A stretch of DNA of 64,000 nt from NCBI GenBank assembly GCA_038503065.1, contig JBCAMK010000001.1, positions 3,968,001 to 4,032,000 of the forward strand, in the 5' to 3' direction. The notes under the pieces were generated by a model that saw only the letters and a list, made by a program, of their open reading frames with translations, searched no databases and had not been told where the DNA came from. Shown one piece after another: positions 33,710 to 46,370 of this stretch (position 1 is its first letter; each line of letters starts with the position of its first letter). This DNA comes from Paragyromitra xinjiangensis (Eukaryota; Ascomycota; Pezizomycetes; Pezizales; Discinaceae). The position numbers were made by a program, and so were the translations under genes.

Positions 33710-36700
33710 GTTAGCTTGTGAGTTTCAATTGGGGGAGGGAGGTTCCAACGCGGTCAACGGAGCTCCGGGTTAGGAGGCATTTGCGGAAAAATTTCTGGAA
33801 GGTGGGGACGTGTGGGGAGGAGAAGAAGGAGGTTGGCATGGCGAGTGGGTTGGTGGAGGATATCAGAGGGGGAGCTTTTCGAGATCGACGTTCCTTGAGT
33901 GCTTACATAAACTCCAGGTCGGGAATTGTTGGTCACGGGTAGGAGGCTCTACAAATAAACTGTCCTAGACTGTGTAACTGTAGTTCTTGGCCTACGTAGG
34001 TAATATTTACTGAGGCCCGAGGCTTCAAGGCCTTGAATCAAATGGCAAGAAAGAACAGGATAAATTCTGCAGCGAGTATTCTAATAAATTTGTAGCCTTA
34101 GAAGAATTTTGAATGCTAGCAGACAAAAACGGCCGGCCGTCAAAGGCTCCGAATTCCATACTTCCACAAACGCTCAGCGTTGAAGCCTGTACAAAATAAT
34201 ATCAAGCCCCCCGACTGACCTGAGGCACTTCTACTAAAAGACGAAGGAGTCAGAACCATCAAGGATAATAACGTAACCACATATAGTTTAGCTAGAGAGA
34301 TGGTGTATCTCCGGAAAGGGAAATTACATGCGAACTAAACTCTCCACTGACATACGATGATGACGATATACCTACATTTATGAGACAAGAACAGCAGAAA
34401 CTTTCAAGTATTTAATCTCCTAACAGAAGGGTAAATCTAGAGCCTAATCCGATACCACAAACCGTCACATATAGGGCCCAGCTAGGCTCGATATCATCCC
34501 GACTCCTGCTGCTGCGCACCGCATGCAGCAAGATGTGTGAAAATGTGCCGGACACGAGACTAGAACTTGTTCATTAGGCCAAAGTAGAACTTATATAAAG
34601 CCCCACAATCCCCCACCCCCTATGAAATCATTCTCTTTTTACACAATGCACTGCTTCACATCTCACAGCCAAGAGTAGGCTCGTTCCCATCCCCACCTAC
34701 CATAGGTTGCTCCTACGGTGCGCAGTATGGGCTGGGCACGAGACTAACTCCAGGGAGTCATAACACTGCAATATTCTACGCTAGAGAGTGGCAACGAACT
34801 AGGTCATGAGACCAGTGACGACTATATATTAGCTGTTCGCCTCTGCTCTCCTTAGAAAACCATCATCCTCTTTCATCTATTCGAAGGAATAGACCCATTC
34901 CCATTTCCTGCTACCCATGAAAGTTGGGCACGAGACTATAGAATTTCATTGTCTAATTCTATTGATGAAATAACAGGTCAACCAACAACATCCAACCACC
35001 AATTTCCCTCTCAAAGAAAGCTGCGAACTCATCACCGTCCCCACTCAAGACAATATTAGGTCCTCTTATCGCAATCGTCATCAAAGAGACGAGGCTTTAA
35101 GTACCTATACATTCCTAAGTAATAATATACAGCCTTGTTCCAATAAGCTTAGGGAACGGAAATCTCAGATCCCCGGAAAATTAGTCTATGGTCTCACTAC
35201 ATGTCACGTCTACCTGTCTCAAGTTCTCCCTTTCATGAGTAGACCGAATCTCGAGATCGGCAGAAACATATTGCCATGAGAAGAGATAAGACAAAGTTCT
35301 CTAACTTTGACCCACTCCCATCCCATTAGTCATGGCAACGCCCTCTCCACTCTCACGCAGGAGGCACCAGGAAGCTCCAGACCTACATTTAGTATTCACC
35401 ACTTTCATCTAAAAGAACCGAACACCATAGTAACGGTACGTAACACCTCCCCCAGTTTCTTCACCTAAGTCATGAACAATCACTCGCCAGCTCTCCTGAT
35501 CGCAAACGCCGCGGGAACCGTCCAGAGACACAAGCCCCCCCAAACTATATCTCCCATCCCACTTCGCTCAGTGCAGCCTGTAGCTACTGTCTCTCGTCTC
35601 TCGGACACAGATATAACCCATACTTGTCTTTGATAAGTCGTCGTTTAACTGCACTGACCGCCTCAACCAGGGGCTAAGCCGGGCACGATAGTCCCCATCC
35701 GACTCGAAACATGGTGTTTATGTCCATTAAAGTTGGTTTCACAGCGCTAAAAATTCATAGTATATTCCTTTATGGGCACCAATAGGCTTCCTTTGACCCT
35801 TCTACGCTAAAATGCAATTTTCTATACAGCCCAGGCTATGACATGGGTGCCCACAATCGATGACAAAATCACTATCTCAATGATATTATGCATTATCGTA
35901 CAAAGCCAACTCCGATAACTACATGGATTCAAACGGCCTGGCTCCTAGTCCCGACCTCTCCTGCCTTCGGAAGCATGGCTATTTGCTCAAATATACGGCC
36001 CATCCCCGGAAGAAAAGCCTCTCCCGAGACAATCGACAAGATCAAAACCCCTGAGCTGGTAATCCCCCGCTTATATACCTAGCAGGTAAGCTCATTACGT
36101 TATCTTACCTTAATATATTACGAATAGAACAAGAAAGTATATAGGCAACAGGAGAATAACGTACAGCACGTCTTCAGGAGCACTTGTTGGAGAGTCCTCC
36201 CTAACGACTAACGGCGTACGGCAAACGGCGTAGGGAGTAGAAGTACATGGAAAGAGTATTTTTCAGGAGTAAAGTTTATAGAGCCTGTGATTCTCCCAGT
36301 CGAGCCCTCAATCAATCGAGTCTCCTCTATCTCCTTATCCCATATCTACAACAACGCTGACGTAATACGGTACCGGGTGACATCTCATGAATCTACTAGT
36401 GTAAGGCGGATTCTGGGACGTGAAGACTGGCTTTTTAGCAATTGAAATACTGAAGCAAAAAGCATACATGACGGTGATGACACTTAGGAGATATATGCCC
36501 ACGAGAAGAGGCTGAGCAGGTGGGGGCTAGACTAGATCACTCACTTGGGAACAACCATCGCTTAGACCAGGCGCTAAAAACAACAATAATCGTGTATTAC
36601 TACTAAAAAGGCTTCGCGATATTTCACCTCATCTCATAGAATTTGATTTTATAAAACCCAGGATTAAGTTCTGGGATTCCTTATCTCTTCAACACCACCA

Positions 36701-37698
36701 GTCAGGCCTAGCCACCTGAGCGTTGCGTCAAGCTACCTGAGGAAATCAGCTATAATACACAGATACAACGATTTGAGCATATTAAAATTGAACAAGGGTG
36801 GGCTGAGAGACGAACGGAAGGCGTTGGGCGAGGAACGATCTGTGGTATTGAGAGCGATGGCCATCACGGATCACGGTACGTCAAAATCGAGCTACAACAG
36901 TATACGGCAAAAAATATCAAGATACTAGGGTCCGCGAGCAGGGTTCTGCGACCAATCCTACTGCTAGAATCTCTGCCAAGGGCCTTCAAGAATCAAAAAT
37001 TGCCCCGGATCTCGCGCTTCTCAACCGTCCGTTCTACAGCCAGGAAATACTAAGACGATGCTACAATTTAAACCTATGCCCTCGCTTCAATGAACATTGA
37101 AGCATCATCCCTCTCCACCGGAATATCAATAACATTAGTTTAAGCATCTACGCCACCCAGAACCTCAGTCCGTGCTCCTGTCCCCGTCCACCAGGTACAA
37201 GCCCCAGATATACAAACCAAGTCCCCTTCCTAAGAAAATCGCTACTTAACTCGACGATTGATGTCACAGACAACCCAATGATTAGGAGACACGTTCAGGA
37301 AATAAAAATAGAGATTCCGAGATCATCATGGGAATGACTGTTTACCTATTCCCAGACTATGTACTTAATTACTACTATCTGAGACGCGGACAACGATTGC
37401 TTACGAGACCATCTCCAACAACTCCACATGATATAAGAAACGGGGAAAGAGCAATGGAAATAACGATAATGGTATCTGCTCCTTACAATCGACAGATTCG
37501 TCGCTTCCTTCAAAGCTCCCGGTTGTTTACACAAGAAAAACAACAATGAAATGCTAATACCTGGCTCCAAGAGCTGCCTCAAATTGCAGTCTTCAGAAAA
37601 TCCACCCGACCCCGCCGAACCCTCCCAGGAGTGCCCCCGACCGCAAAAACACGCCGTGACCCAAAAGGAAAAAGCAAACACCCCAGACCCATAACCCT
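33710..37698. other. AT-rich gene-free region with dispersed 13-mer repeats
   Basis: The first 200-300 bp are the Med5 promoter. Beyond that no frame is long or protein-like. The motif GGGCACGAGACTA occurs at 34734-34746 and 34926-34938, with a one-mismatch copy near 34551-34563. Other copies are at 46.3 and 62.3 kb. The region looks like diverged repeat DNA. Confidence 0.55.
34698..34746 (+). repeat. Dispersed repeat copy 1 (CCTACGGTGCG ... GGGCACGAGACTA)
   Basis: This segment contains TCCTACGGTGCGCAGTATGG followed by GCTGGGCACGAGACTA. A second copy lies on the opposite strand near 46320-46370, with about 13 extra bases in the middle. The 13-mer at its right end is also found alone elsewhere in the window. 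It is probably the end of a transposon family. Confidence 0.6.
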
Positions 37699-38457
37699 TC
37701 AACGCCCATCCATATGCCCATCCCCTAACACTGGCGCCCTCGCTCCCAACATCCAATCCTCCATCGCCAACCATTTCGACCACAAGTTCTCCGCGCTCTC
37801 AATTTCACCATTATCCACTTCACTCAATGGCATGAGATACGGCACTGCCTCATCCATCACCACATCATACTCCTTCTTCACACTTGCCCACCCGCCGCTC
37901 TTGGCTGCAAACATATAATTCCTTCTCTCCTGCTCATGCATTGGGCCAACCCCACACTCCCAGTCATCCCCAAACCACCCATGCAGAATCGCCGGCGCGT
38001 CGAACCCCGTCGCGACTAACCGCCGCACATACGGATGCAACGACACCCATCCGTACGGGCTCACAGTAGGGTGCGGCGACGGCGGCTGACCGTATGCGCC
38101 AGGAGGCCGAAATGGGGGCGGCGGGCGACTTGATGGGACACTGGCGATTGGCGCTTGTGGGTTCCCGCGCTGGAACGGCAGTTTGATATTGATGAATGCG
38201 GCGAGCGCCTGGCACGGGTAGCTATGTTGTGCAACCTCGAGGAAATAGCGCTGGCAGCTCTGGTATCTTGGGTACCAGCTGATAACGTCGAATTGGGATT
38301 GTGAGGGTTGCGATTGTGTCGCACGGGGGAGACCATTGTGGTTACTGGCGCCAGAGCCAGCGCTCGAGGACCCAGGAGTACCGCTCGAGGAAGAGGACTG
38401 GTGTGCGTATGCGGAGCTGAAGAAGGATGATGTCGAGGGGCGCGCGTTGTAGTCCAT
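37699..38457 (-). CDS. Uncharacterised Pro/Ser-rich protein
   Basis: One exon of 252 codons. Residues 1-55 are Ser/Gly/Gln-rich and probably disordered (SSSSSGTPGSSSAGSG). A structured part follows (FDVISWYPRYQSCQRYFLEV, then QALAAFINIKLPFQRG). Next is a Pro-rich linker (SSRPPPPFRPPGAYGQPPSP). The last domain has many Trp residues (GWVSLHPYVRRLVATGFDAP, GWFGDDWECGVGPMHEQERR, ENLWSKWLAMEDWML). The two ordered blocks and the intact frame make a real gene likely. I know no function for it. The ATG at 38457 is the first in frame and is preceded by a G-rich then T-rich leader. Confidence 0.65.
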   Translation of the reverse strand: MDYNARPSTSSFFSSAYAHQSSSSSGTPGSSSAGSGASNHNGLPRATQSQPSQSQFDVISWYPRYQSCQRYFLEVAQHSYPCQALAAFINIKLPFQRGNPQAPIASVPSSRPPPPFRPPGAYGQPPSPHPTVSPYGWVSLHPYVRRLVATGFDAPAILHGWFGDDWECGVGPMHEQERRNYMFAAKSGGWASVKKEYDVVMDEAVPYLMPLSEVDNGEIESAENLWSKWLAMEDWMLGARAPVLGDGHMDGR

Positions 38458-41400
38458 GGCCCTTGGATTTTGAGGTGCTCCCCTGGGCGAGAGAGACTCT
38501 AGCGTGTCGCGGTGGGGGAGGGTGTGGGGGAGTGGGATTTGGTATTCGCGTTGGTGCGGTATCGGAAGGTTCCGCTGCAGAGCCGCTTCGGTGTTTTCCT
38601 TTCCTTTTTTATCTTTTACCCTTTATCTTTTATCTCTTTGCTTTTTGAATTGATAAACTAACAGATGTGAGGCGTAAGACTTGTAGGAGATGTCAAATCT
38701 GTATTTGCAAGATATCGAGATATCGAGCTTGGCCAGGCGCTGATGAAGCTCAATCACCTCAGTTTTTTTTTGAAATATCAGAAGAGGAAGAAAAGGTATC
38801 GTATTAGTTTTCTGGGGTATCTCATCTCATCTCATCCCATCTCGGTCCTGTATCGGACTACTTATAAGCCCAATGTCTTCCCATCCCATCGTGGGAGCTT
38901 TTGAAGGAAAGCGTCTCGGCCTTTTCGGTGTGCAGATCACTCGCTCACGGAGAGGCTGGAAGGGGGACGAGGTGGCGACGGGAGAAAAAAGCAATTGCAG
39001 TGCGTATAGGTTCCAGTTCCAGTTCCATCTCCACCGCTACAGTTATTATCACCTTCCCCCCTCCATGGCCATCATCGTCATCACCCATCACCATCAGCTA
39101 CACAGATCCACAAGGGTTTCGGTCAGACAGAAGCATACGTATGTAAAAAAAAAACCTAAAGGCAGGTGTAGGAAGTGGGCAAGAACATGGCCACTTCAGT
39201 TCAGCTCAGCGGGGAACTCGGCACTACACCGCCTCCACACGACCGCTTGGGAGGGTGTATAGTACGAAAGGGGTTTCAACGCGATCCAGTCCAGTCTTGA
39301 ACAGAGTGATCGGAGTGTCCTCACAACACGATCCAACATCGAGGAAGAGCTTTTTTACACCTGCGATGACATAAACGGGTAGGGGGTGGAATCGAAGGGT
39401 CGGTACATGCATGAGCGGGCGGGCTGTTTCTCGTCTAAGTTTGTACATACAGGATGTAGGTACCGTCCGCCTAAAAAAATAAATAAAGGCAAAACATGGC
39501 ACCTCAGGGCGTATTATAGTATGGCGTAATCGCTCACCCCCGATTAACAGTGCCCGGATATCTGCAGAATCCATCCCTGGTGATCGAGCGGGTATTTTTT
39601 TAGCAGGGGCAATTGCTCGGTAGGTAAGGGCCGTACCCAACACCCCACAGCTGGGTACCGCGGGAGAACGGGAGTATCATACACGCATGTACCTAAGAGA
39701 CAACCAGGGTCTGTGTCTGCGTTTGAACAGGGCGGTGAGATATTGTATCTGTTCTGTACATGTATCTATCTACATGCAGGCGGGAGCTGCCGGTAGGCAT
39801 ATGGTATCTGGGAAGATGGACAGCTTAAGCGAGCCTGACAGGACCGCTTTCCCGATCCTGGGATTTACTCGATACGCCCTCTTTACCGTCATGATGGGAC
39901 TCAATAGGAAGTATCGGCGACCTGCTAGCTTCCTAGCTTCCTGCCATGGCTTCCCCTCCCCGCCCAATCTCCGTCGTCCAACTTTCATGAAATCCAAATC
40001 TAGCTGCTGGCGCGAACTCACATATGAGCTCTTGGAAATTCACGTGCGTATTCCTCTTTTGCAGGGCCAGTTACTGGGTTGGATTGGAATTACGCCTTCC
40101 CCCTGTCTATATCGCCCCTCGACTCCTATCACACAAGATAAGCGGGAGAGCATGGCGTTCAGAAACACCCTCTCAACAGCCGGAGACCCTTGTTTCTAGC
40201 GCGGAACGGCCCTTTATCCGCGCCTGTGGCTTCGCTTCCAATCTGAAGTGTTCTTCACCTAAGTCAATTGTTTCGGTTCTTATTTCTTTATGCGCAGTTT
40301 GCGGATGCCACTATCCTGCCCCACATACTTACCTCCTGTAACCCAGGCTTCCGATAAATTATCGGATAAACCTAATGAACTAGACCAGCCGCATGGCAGC
40401 CTAGTGAGATATAAACCTATCATACTTTTCCGCTTTAGATTTCTCAAAGTAGCTTGAAATTTCCCCGCAGACTGCTCTAGGCAGCCAAACAGTGGGCAGA
40501 AATGGCGTATCGATACTGCCCACCAACCCACAATCTCAATTTTCAATCCAACAGAGTCAGCACAGCCAGGTGGCCATCTGTGCAGACAAGGTACAAGGGG
40601 TGAAGGCAGGCTCTGGTGAGGGATGCGACACAGGAAATACCCGCCGCTGCAATCAAACACTAATTAGAGGAGGGTTCCGTGAATCAGATGAAGTTTTGAT
40701 CAGGTTGAAAAAAATAGACGCCTAGAAAGCTTCAACCCTTGGGAACATGATTCATCTTGACCACTTCATAGATCGAGCCGAGTAGTGCATGCTCCACGAA
40801 TACCTCGAATCGACTGCCTTAAAAGGTCGAAAGTCTCGATAGATCAAGAACGGGAAGTTCCGTCATAATAGTCTATTTTACACCATTTTGTTCATGATGA
40901 GGTTCGGTAATCACATGTCCCTGGATATAATAAGCTGTAGATATTCACATCGGCGTTGTTTTGTTCGTATGGGGAAGCCCGAACCCCGTCATAAAGATAT
41001 TCGGTCGGCCACATACCCGTGTGGGACATTCGAGACCTGCGGTTATGTAAATTAACATCCCCACCTAACACCGGTACTGCAGTGCGGAAAGGCACAACAA
41101 CAATTATCATGTCTACCTTAATCTACACCTTTTCCGCAGAGGGGCCCTCACCGAGAAAAGGAAAGGGTGAAATTTGGGAGAATGCATGAAATGCACTCCA
41201 GCATGTTGATATCCTTCAAGTAGTATATGTAACACTTAATACCACCACCCACCCTGATCCAGCATTCCATTCCTGCTGGAATCGCATCCGGGGAACTAAT
41301 AGCCTGTAGTTGCACAGTTTTTTGCTCCAGGTTCTCACCACCGCGGTGTTTGAACAATCACCACAGCCATGGATCTGGACCAAAGTTCAACAAAGGATGT

Positions 41401-42461
41401 GCTCCGATCTCCCGGGCTGGGCCTTCCAAGTTCAAGAGAACATTGCATAATTAGACTAGGGCCGCGGGTATTTAGAGACTAAAAAGAGGCTTCCTCCTTT
41501 ATGTCTAGGATGTCAGACATACAAGGTAGGTAAGGCTTCGCATGCAGTGCGGAAGAAAAAAGCAATCTGCAGGGCAGGGGCAGGGCAGGCTTCCAACTTG
41601 ACATTTTCCTTCGATCACGAAGCGTATATCGACACGCTACACGTGCATGAGAAACGCCGAGGCTCGATGGAGAACGATGAGGAGTCTGGTGGCTTGAGAT
41701 CTCCAGTGTTTGGTTGTTGTCCGGGCTTGGGTGCGATATTCCCCGGGATCTGGCAAGAGTGAAGTAAGACATTAAGACAGCCCTTCAAAGCGTTGGTCAT
41801 CCCGCGCTGTGGCTGCTGTTCTTACAGGAATAGTGCAGAGATCGCACTGCGGATAGATGCCAAGTTACACGATTGCATTGATTCGTCTAACTTTAATTGT
41901 GGTTTACGAATACTCTCTCCGAATTCCGTGCCCCTGAAAGACTTGGAAGCGGTTAAAAGGTCATACGTAATCGAACGCCATAGGTCCGGGTTATTCTCTC
42001 AAGCCCTAGGAATTCAAAAGCCACCAGCTGAAAGAATTCAACACACAGTACGTTCGGTTCCGGTGAATTTGCCACCGAGAGATCTCACGATCCAGACTTC
42101 TCGTGTGCGTGAAACTTGCCTGCTCCCTTTTCTCCCCGGACTTACCATGATTCAGATCTGAATTATGTGTGAGAACATCACAAAACGGGTTGTCTATACG
42201 CATCGTTATCAAGCCTCTTGAGACCCGGCCGGATCGCAATGGGTCCTTGCTTTCCAAGGGCGTACATACATAGGCAAAGCCCTTTTGTGCACACGGTTTT
42301 CCCTCATGGTTAAGAGGTCTCATGAGACACAAAAAACAAGGAAGTGAGGATAGACAAGTGATTATAGACACTCTTTTTCAGAGTCTCGGGGATCCCCATC
42401 GTTTGGAACTCTAATGCCCCTACAGTGGAACTACACCTTGTGCTCTTCGAGGAGAGCTTTA

Positions 42462-42593
42462 TCCCATAGTCTGTCAAAGCTCCCCCCCCTAGTGGGGGCT
42501 ATATTTTGCTATTTTTCATTGGCAACTCTGCAATTTTACTGCGTTAAGCCACCGCTACTTTGGGGAGACAGCATTTTTTAACAGACTATGGGA
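42462..42593. mobile_element. TA-flanked foldback element, 132 bp
   Basis: The left end is TCCCATAGTCTGT and the right end ACAGACTATGGGA, perfect inverted 13-mers, each flanked by TA. Just inside the left arm is a CCCCCCCC tract and a short GGGGG partner. There is no coding capacity. The arms differ from those at 22.3, 22.4 and 45-46 kb, so this is a separate family of the same type. Confidence 0.7.
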
Positions 42594-45273
42594 TAGGTCT
42601 TTTCCCGCACAAACTCTATTAAGCCAAGCAATATCTTTTGGTTTTCCTACGCTTCTCGCTCGTCTTCTCTCCTGCGGTAGTCATGTGCTGCCAGCTGAGT
42701 CTTCCAGTCCTTTTTGACAGATTCCTGAGCCCGCCCAGTTGGGTCTAGAGGTGGTAGGTTAGCACAGAGCAGAAACTGGTCACCCGAGGGGCTTGAAGCA
42801 CGGCAGACGCTCCGCCAGGAGAAATGCAACGGCTAGTACCCCCCGAGAAGGCCCCTTGGTTTCTCAATAAATTCATAGCTTATCACTCGGCTTTGAGTAT
42901 TCCGGTAACCGACATCTTCGATCACGTTACTGAGATATACTTTCACTCTTACACTACAAGAGAGGTTGAGCAGCGTATTAGGTCCTGTATCAGTGTACCT
43001 TAGGGGCTCTATCTGGCTGTTATTGATGTCCTAAATGGCCCTTTAGGTGAATCGAGCCCAGACTAAGTATAACGATGGAAAAAAATCTCAGAAAATTACT
43101 AGCCCCGACTCGGGGGCAGAGAGAGTTCTGGTGGAGTTACTTCTAGGGTGAGTTAAGTCTACAAAGCATTCAAATCGCGCCGGGGCCTGCCAATCTCTTA
43201 ACTTAGGGTTGGTGCTTTGCCACTTATTTCTCTTTTGTTCTTGTTCAATTTACCCACCAGCTTTAAATGCCGTCACACTAAAACATGTGTTCATATGTAC
43301 TGTGCTATCCCTTAGAGCTAATTAGTAACTACGTAGATCCATATAGAATTCAATCGACTCTTACGGCCCAGATGCAAGCTACTCCAACAGTTACGTGCAT
43401 GTGATTATATCCCGACCCTTCGAATATCCCGAGTAGAGTGACCGGTCTTAAAGTTATAATATGACATACGGAAGTAAGGGGAGGTTGAAATTAGCAAAGT
43501 TACCTGGTTGACTAGACAGCACGAGATCTCGGGCAAAAATATCCTGCCTAAGACCCTCCTGGAAGCAGGCGTTCCAGACCAACAACGAGAAAGCGAGCCT
43601 TAATCTAGGAGATTCAATAAACCGAGGATACCACAATCAGGGCTTATAAGATCACATGAGAATCACTTACTAGACCAGTTCCTCTATTTCGCACCATCAA
43701 ACACAAAATCACTTACCCACCTTCTAGAGTTAATTAGCCTACACCTAATATGACTGCCAATCAGACTGATTCTGTTCCGGTATGGGAGCGAATCCCCATA
43801 CAAAGAAACACTCTTTTCTGTTGCTACCAGAACGAATTCAGATACCCCCGTTTATGGATTGTTAATTATGGATTTAGCACGTTCCCTGCATACTTAGAGC
43901 TCTTCTGAGAGATAATTGAATTTTATTAAGTGTATAAACACTCTAGCAGCGCCCTATAACCGGTGCTTTACTTGATCCTAGACTTACTATGTAAAAATAT
44001 ACTCTCTGCCCCTGGTGTGCCTCTTAGCATGCCAGAGACCCTTTAGCCCGCGACCTGAGGGAGTGGTTATCTACCCACCAAATTCGCACCCAGGAATCAT
44101 CTGGTTATTATAAAGCCCCACACAGCCACGAGTTTCCACAAGAATCCCCACAAAAATTTACTCGATTCTACAGTGAACTAGAAGTCCAATCTTTACTAAA
44201 CCTAGAAGCCCCCAGGGATCCCAACCCGCAGAAAGGAATTCCAGAGCCGAGCATTCAGCGCACAGAAACTCTGGAAAAGAAGTAGTGGAAGAAAGGGGTG
44301 AGAGAAAGTTGTAAAGTTGAGGAGTATTTCTTTGTGGTGAATATTTCTCGAGTTATGTCGGGTACTCTTTCATGATATTTCCTAACCCCCCATTTTCCAG
44401 TTTGTTTGTTCGCAGTGCACCGCCAATTGGAGCCAGCCTATAGATCCACTTATTTGTGCAACTTTCTAGAAATCCCAAAGGCAAAGGGTGTAATTGCGTA
44501 TAAGAGCATCATACTTAATGAAGAATTTATCTATCTATATATCTAACCAGGTGTTGAAAGTAGAGATCGAGACTTAATTAATTTTCTGGAGTCGCACTCC
44601 CTACAGGCCCGAATTTATAGACAGAGCTCGCGTACTAGTACATGAAAAACTCTTTACCTTCGAGACATCCGATGTCCTCCCCACTAGGGCCTACTACTAG
44701 TAGAATCCACTATCGATACCCGATTAGGAAGCCCATTTTCAATACCAGGATCACTACATTAGACGGGTGATATTCTATGATGTGGCAGGCACCACCGAAT
44801 TCACTTATCTTCGTTAAGGCAGCTGAGCATATGACCCTTATATCTTTTGGTGGCTCCGTCTTGCCCCTTCCCCTATCCATTACCCAATTCTTGGTCAGAA
44901 ATCAGAAATCAGAAAAAATTCCCGCCCAGTGTTATCCAGCGGCCCTTCCGGTTAGATGTAGGGAAAATAGGCTACTGGAGAGATGATAGAGGGGTAGTAT
45001 CATTGATTTCATTTGCGGGGGCCCAGCGCCGGAAAACCACCAGATCATATTAAATAGACACAGCGACCCTTTCCCCGCCACTTAAAGATCAATCCACCAG
45101 ACTCGTGCAGCTTACAGCCAACTTACCACTGGATTGTCATCACTACTGTCCAATCTCAATAGAGGCCTTTCAGGAAGGCCACAACCAAGATGAAACAAAA
45201 ACCTCCATGTAAACTCACATCTACCAATTGAGCTATCAGTATCCAATGAATTGATTAGTCAACGAATACCGTA

Positions 45274-45855
45274 TATTCTCAAAAATAACGAAATGGCCTA
45301 GACTAGGCAATTTTAAATCGGCCTTCAAAAAAGCTGGAAGAAGTCCCAAATAAGTTTTTAGGCATTAGAAACTATCATCCAAGTTAATCACCTACCGTAT
45401 TATCTCGCAAGCATTGAACGCACCCGGGCCGGAGGTATTGGTAATTGGCCCGGATTCTAATAGGCTGGATGAACTACCTTAAAATCTCCATACTAGAGGC
45501 TTTAACTGAGTCAGCATCCCTTAGATCATGCTTCGAGATGTAGTGTCTTCATAGCTAGGTTTCGATCGACTCTCAACAAGGAGTTGTTTATTTTCCCAAA
45601 ACTTAGCACTCATCGGCCGCTTTTTGTAAGAAAAGCCTGGAAGCCCTTGGTTACCGAGCCCAAAACCACCTGGGTAATAACCCTAACCCTGACCTTTATA
45701 TTTCAATATCGATTTGGCCTAGACCAATTACCAATATCCCAGCCCAGGCGTGTTCAATCCTTTCGAGATAATACGGTACTTCCCTAGTATAGTAGTTTTA
45801 ATTAAAGTACTTCAGCTCGGTCTAGCCCAGGCTATTTCGTTATTTTTGGGAATAT
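45274..45855. mobile_element. Outer inverted-repeat element interrupted by a nested element
   Basis: The left arm (about 45274-45307, starting TATTCTCAAAAATAACGAAA) and the right arm (about 45822-45855, read on minus as TATTCCCAAAAATAACGAAA) match over about 34 bp with a few changes, mainly transitions. A complete TA-flanked element (45395-45776) sits between them. Without the insert the outer element would be roughly 200 bp. I infer that the inner element inserted after the outer one. Confidence 0.6.
45395..45776. mobile_element. TA-flanked foldback element, family member 1, 382 bp, nested
   Basis: The left end is CCGTATTATCTCG followed by ATTGAACGCACCCGGGC. The right end, read on minus, is CCGTATTATCTCG followed by ATTGAACACGCCTGG. 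TA flanks both sides. The ends match the element at 45992-46189 over about 36 bp. No transposase is encoded. Confidence 0.72.
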
Positions 45856-45991
45856 CTAACTAAGCGATCCATACGACACGAGTGATATATAGTGAAGTAG
45901 ATATGAGACGTCGACGGCGAGATGGGCACAACTTAGGATATTATCCCTATCAGGGGTTAACTAAGACAGGCTTTTGGTTAGCTTGGTAATA

Positions 45992-46189
45992 CCGTAATAT
46001 CTCGTTTGTATTGAACGCAACCGGGCTGGACGAGGTCAAAATACTTAAATAAAAATCTCCGTTTTGGGGAAGCGGTTCGGTGGTTTGGGAATCAATTCTC
46101 GGTCCTTCAAGGGTGACTTTGTCAGTTCTGATAAGGTCGATTTTAAACTGCCTAGCCTGGTCGCGTTCAATACTAACGAGATATTACGG
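45992..46189. mobile_element. TA-flanked foldback element, family member 2, 198 bp
   Basis: The left end is CCGTAATATCTCG then GTATTGAACGCAACCGGGC. The right end, read on minus, is CCGTAATATCTCG then GTATTGAACGCGACCAGGC. TA flanks both sides. The arms within this copy are almost identical, so it is younger or better conserved than member 1. It is probably a deletion derivative of the same family. Confidence 0.75.
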
Positions 46190-46319
46190 TATTTCCCCCG
46201 AATGATGTTGCCAAAGCCCTGAATTCGATCATTGACCCTAGAAGTTCAGTACATCTGTACCAAGTGTCTCTAGCCCAATCCCACAAATGACAATTGAAGT
46301 TGGCAGATACGTATGTCCC

Positions 46320-46370
46320 TAGTCTCGTGCCCAGCCCCATACTACCGAAGGTTGCTACGCACCGTAGGTG
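46320..46370 (-). repeat. Dispersed repeat copy 2 (CCTACGGTGCG ... GGGCACGAGACTA)
   Basis: Read on minus it contains CCTACGGTGCGTAG, an extra 13 bases, then TATGGGGCTGGGCACGAGAC and TA. It corresponds to the copy at 34698-34746. It lies about 130 bp from the end of the foldback element at 45992-46189. Confidence 0.6.

Noticed and set aside
39687..40199. 170-codon plus frame
   Set aside because: Overlapping frames on both strands are equally long, and none looks like a known protein.
45175..45240. tRNA-like segment on minus: TAGCTCAATTGG at 45224-45235 matches the tRNA A box
   Set aside because: There is no convincing B box (GTTTCATCTTGG instead of a GGTTCGAATCC-like motif), and the anticodon and acceptor stems do not pair. 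At most it is a decayed tRNA or SINE remnant.
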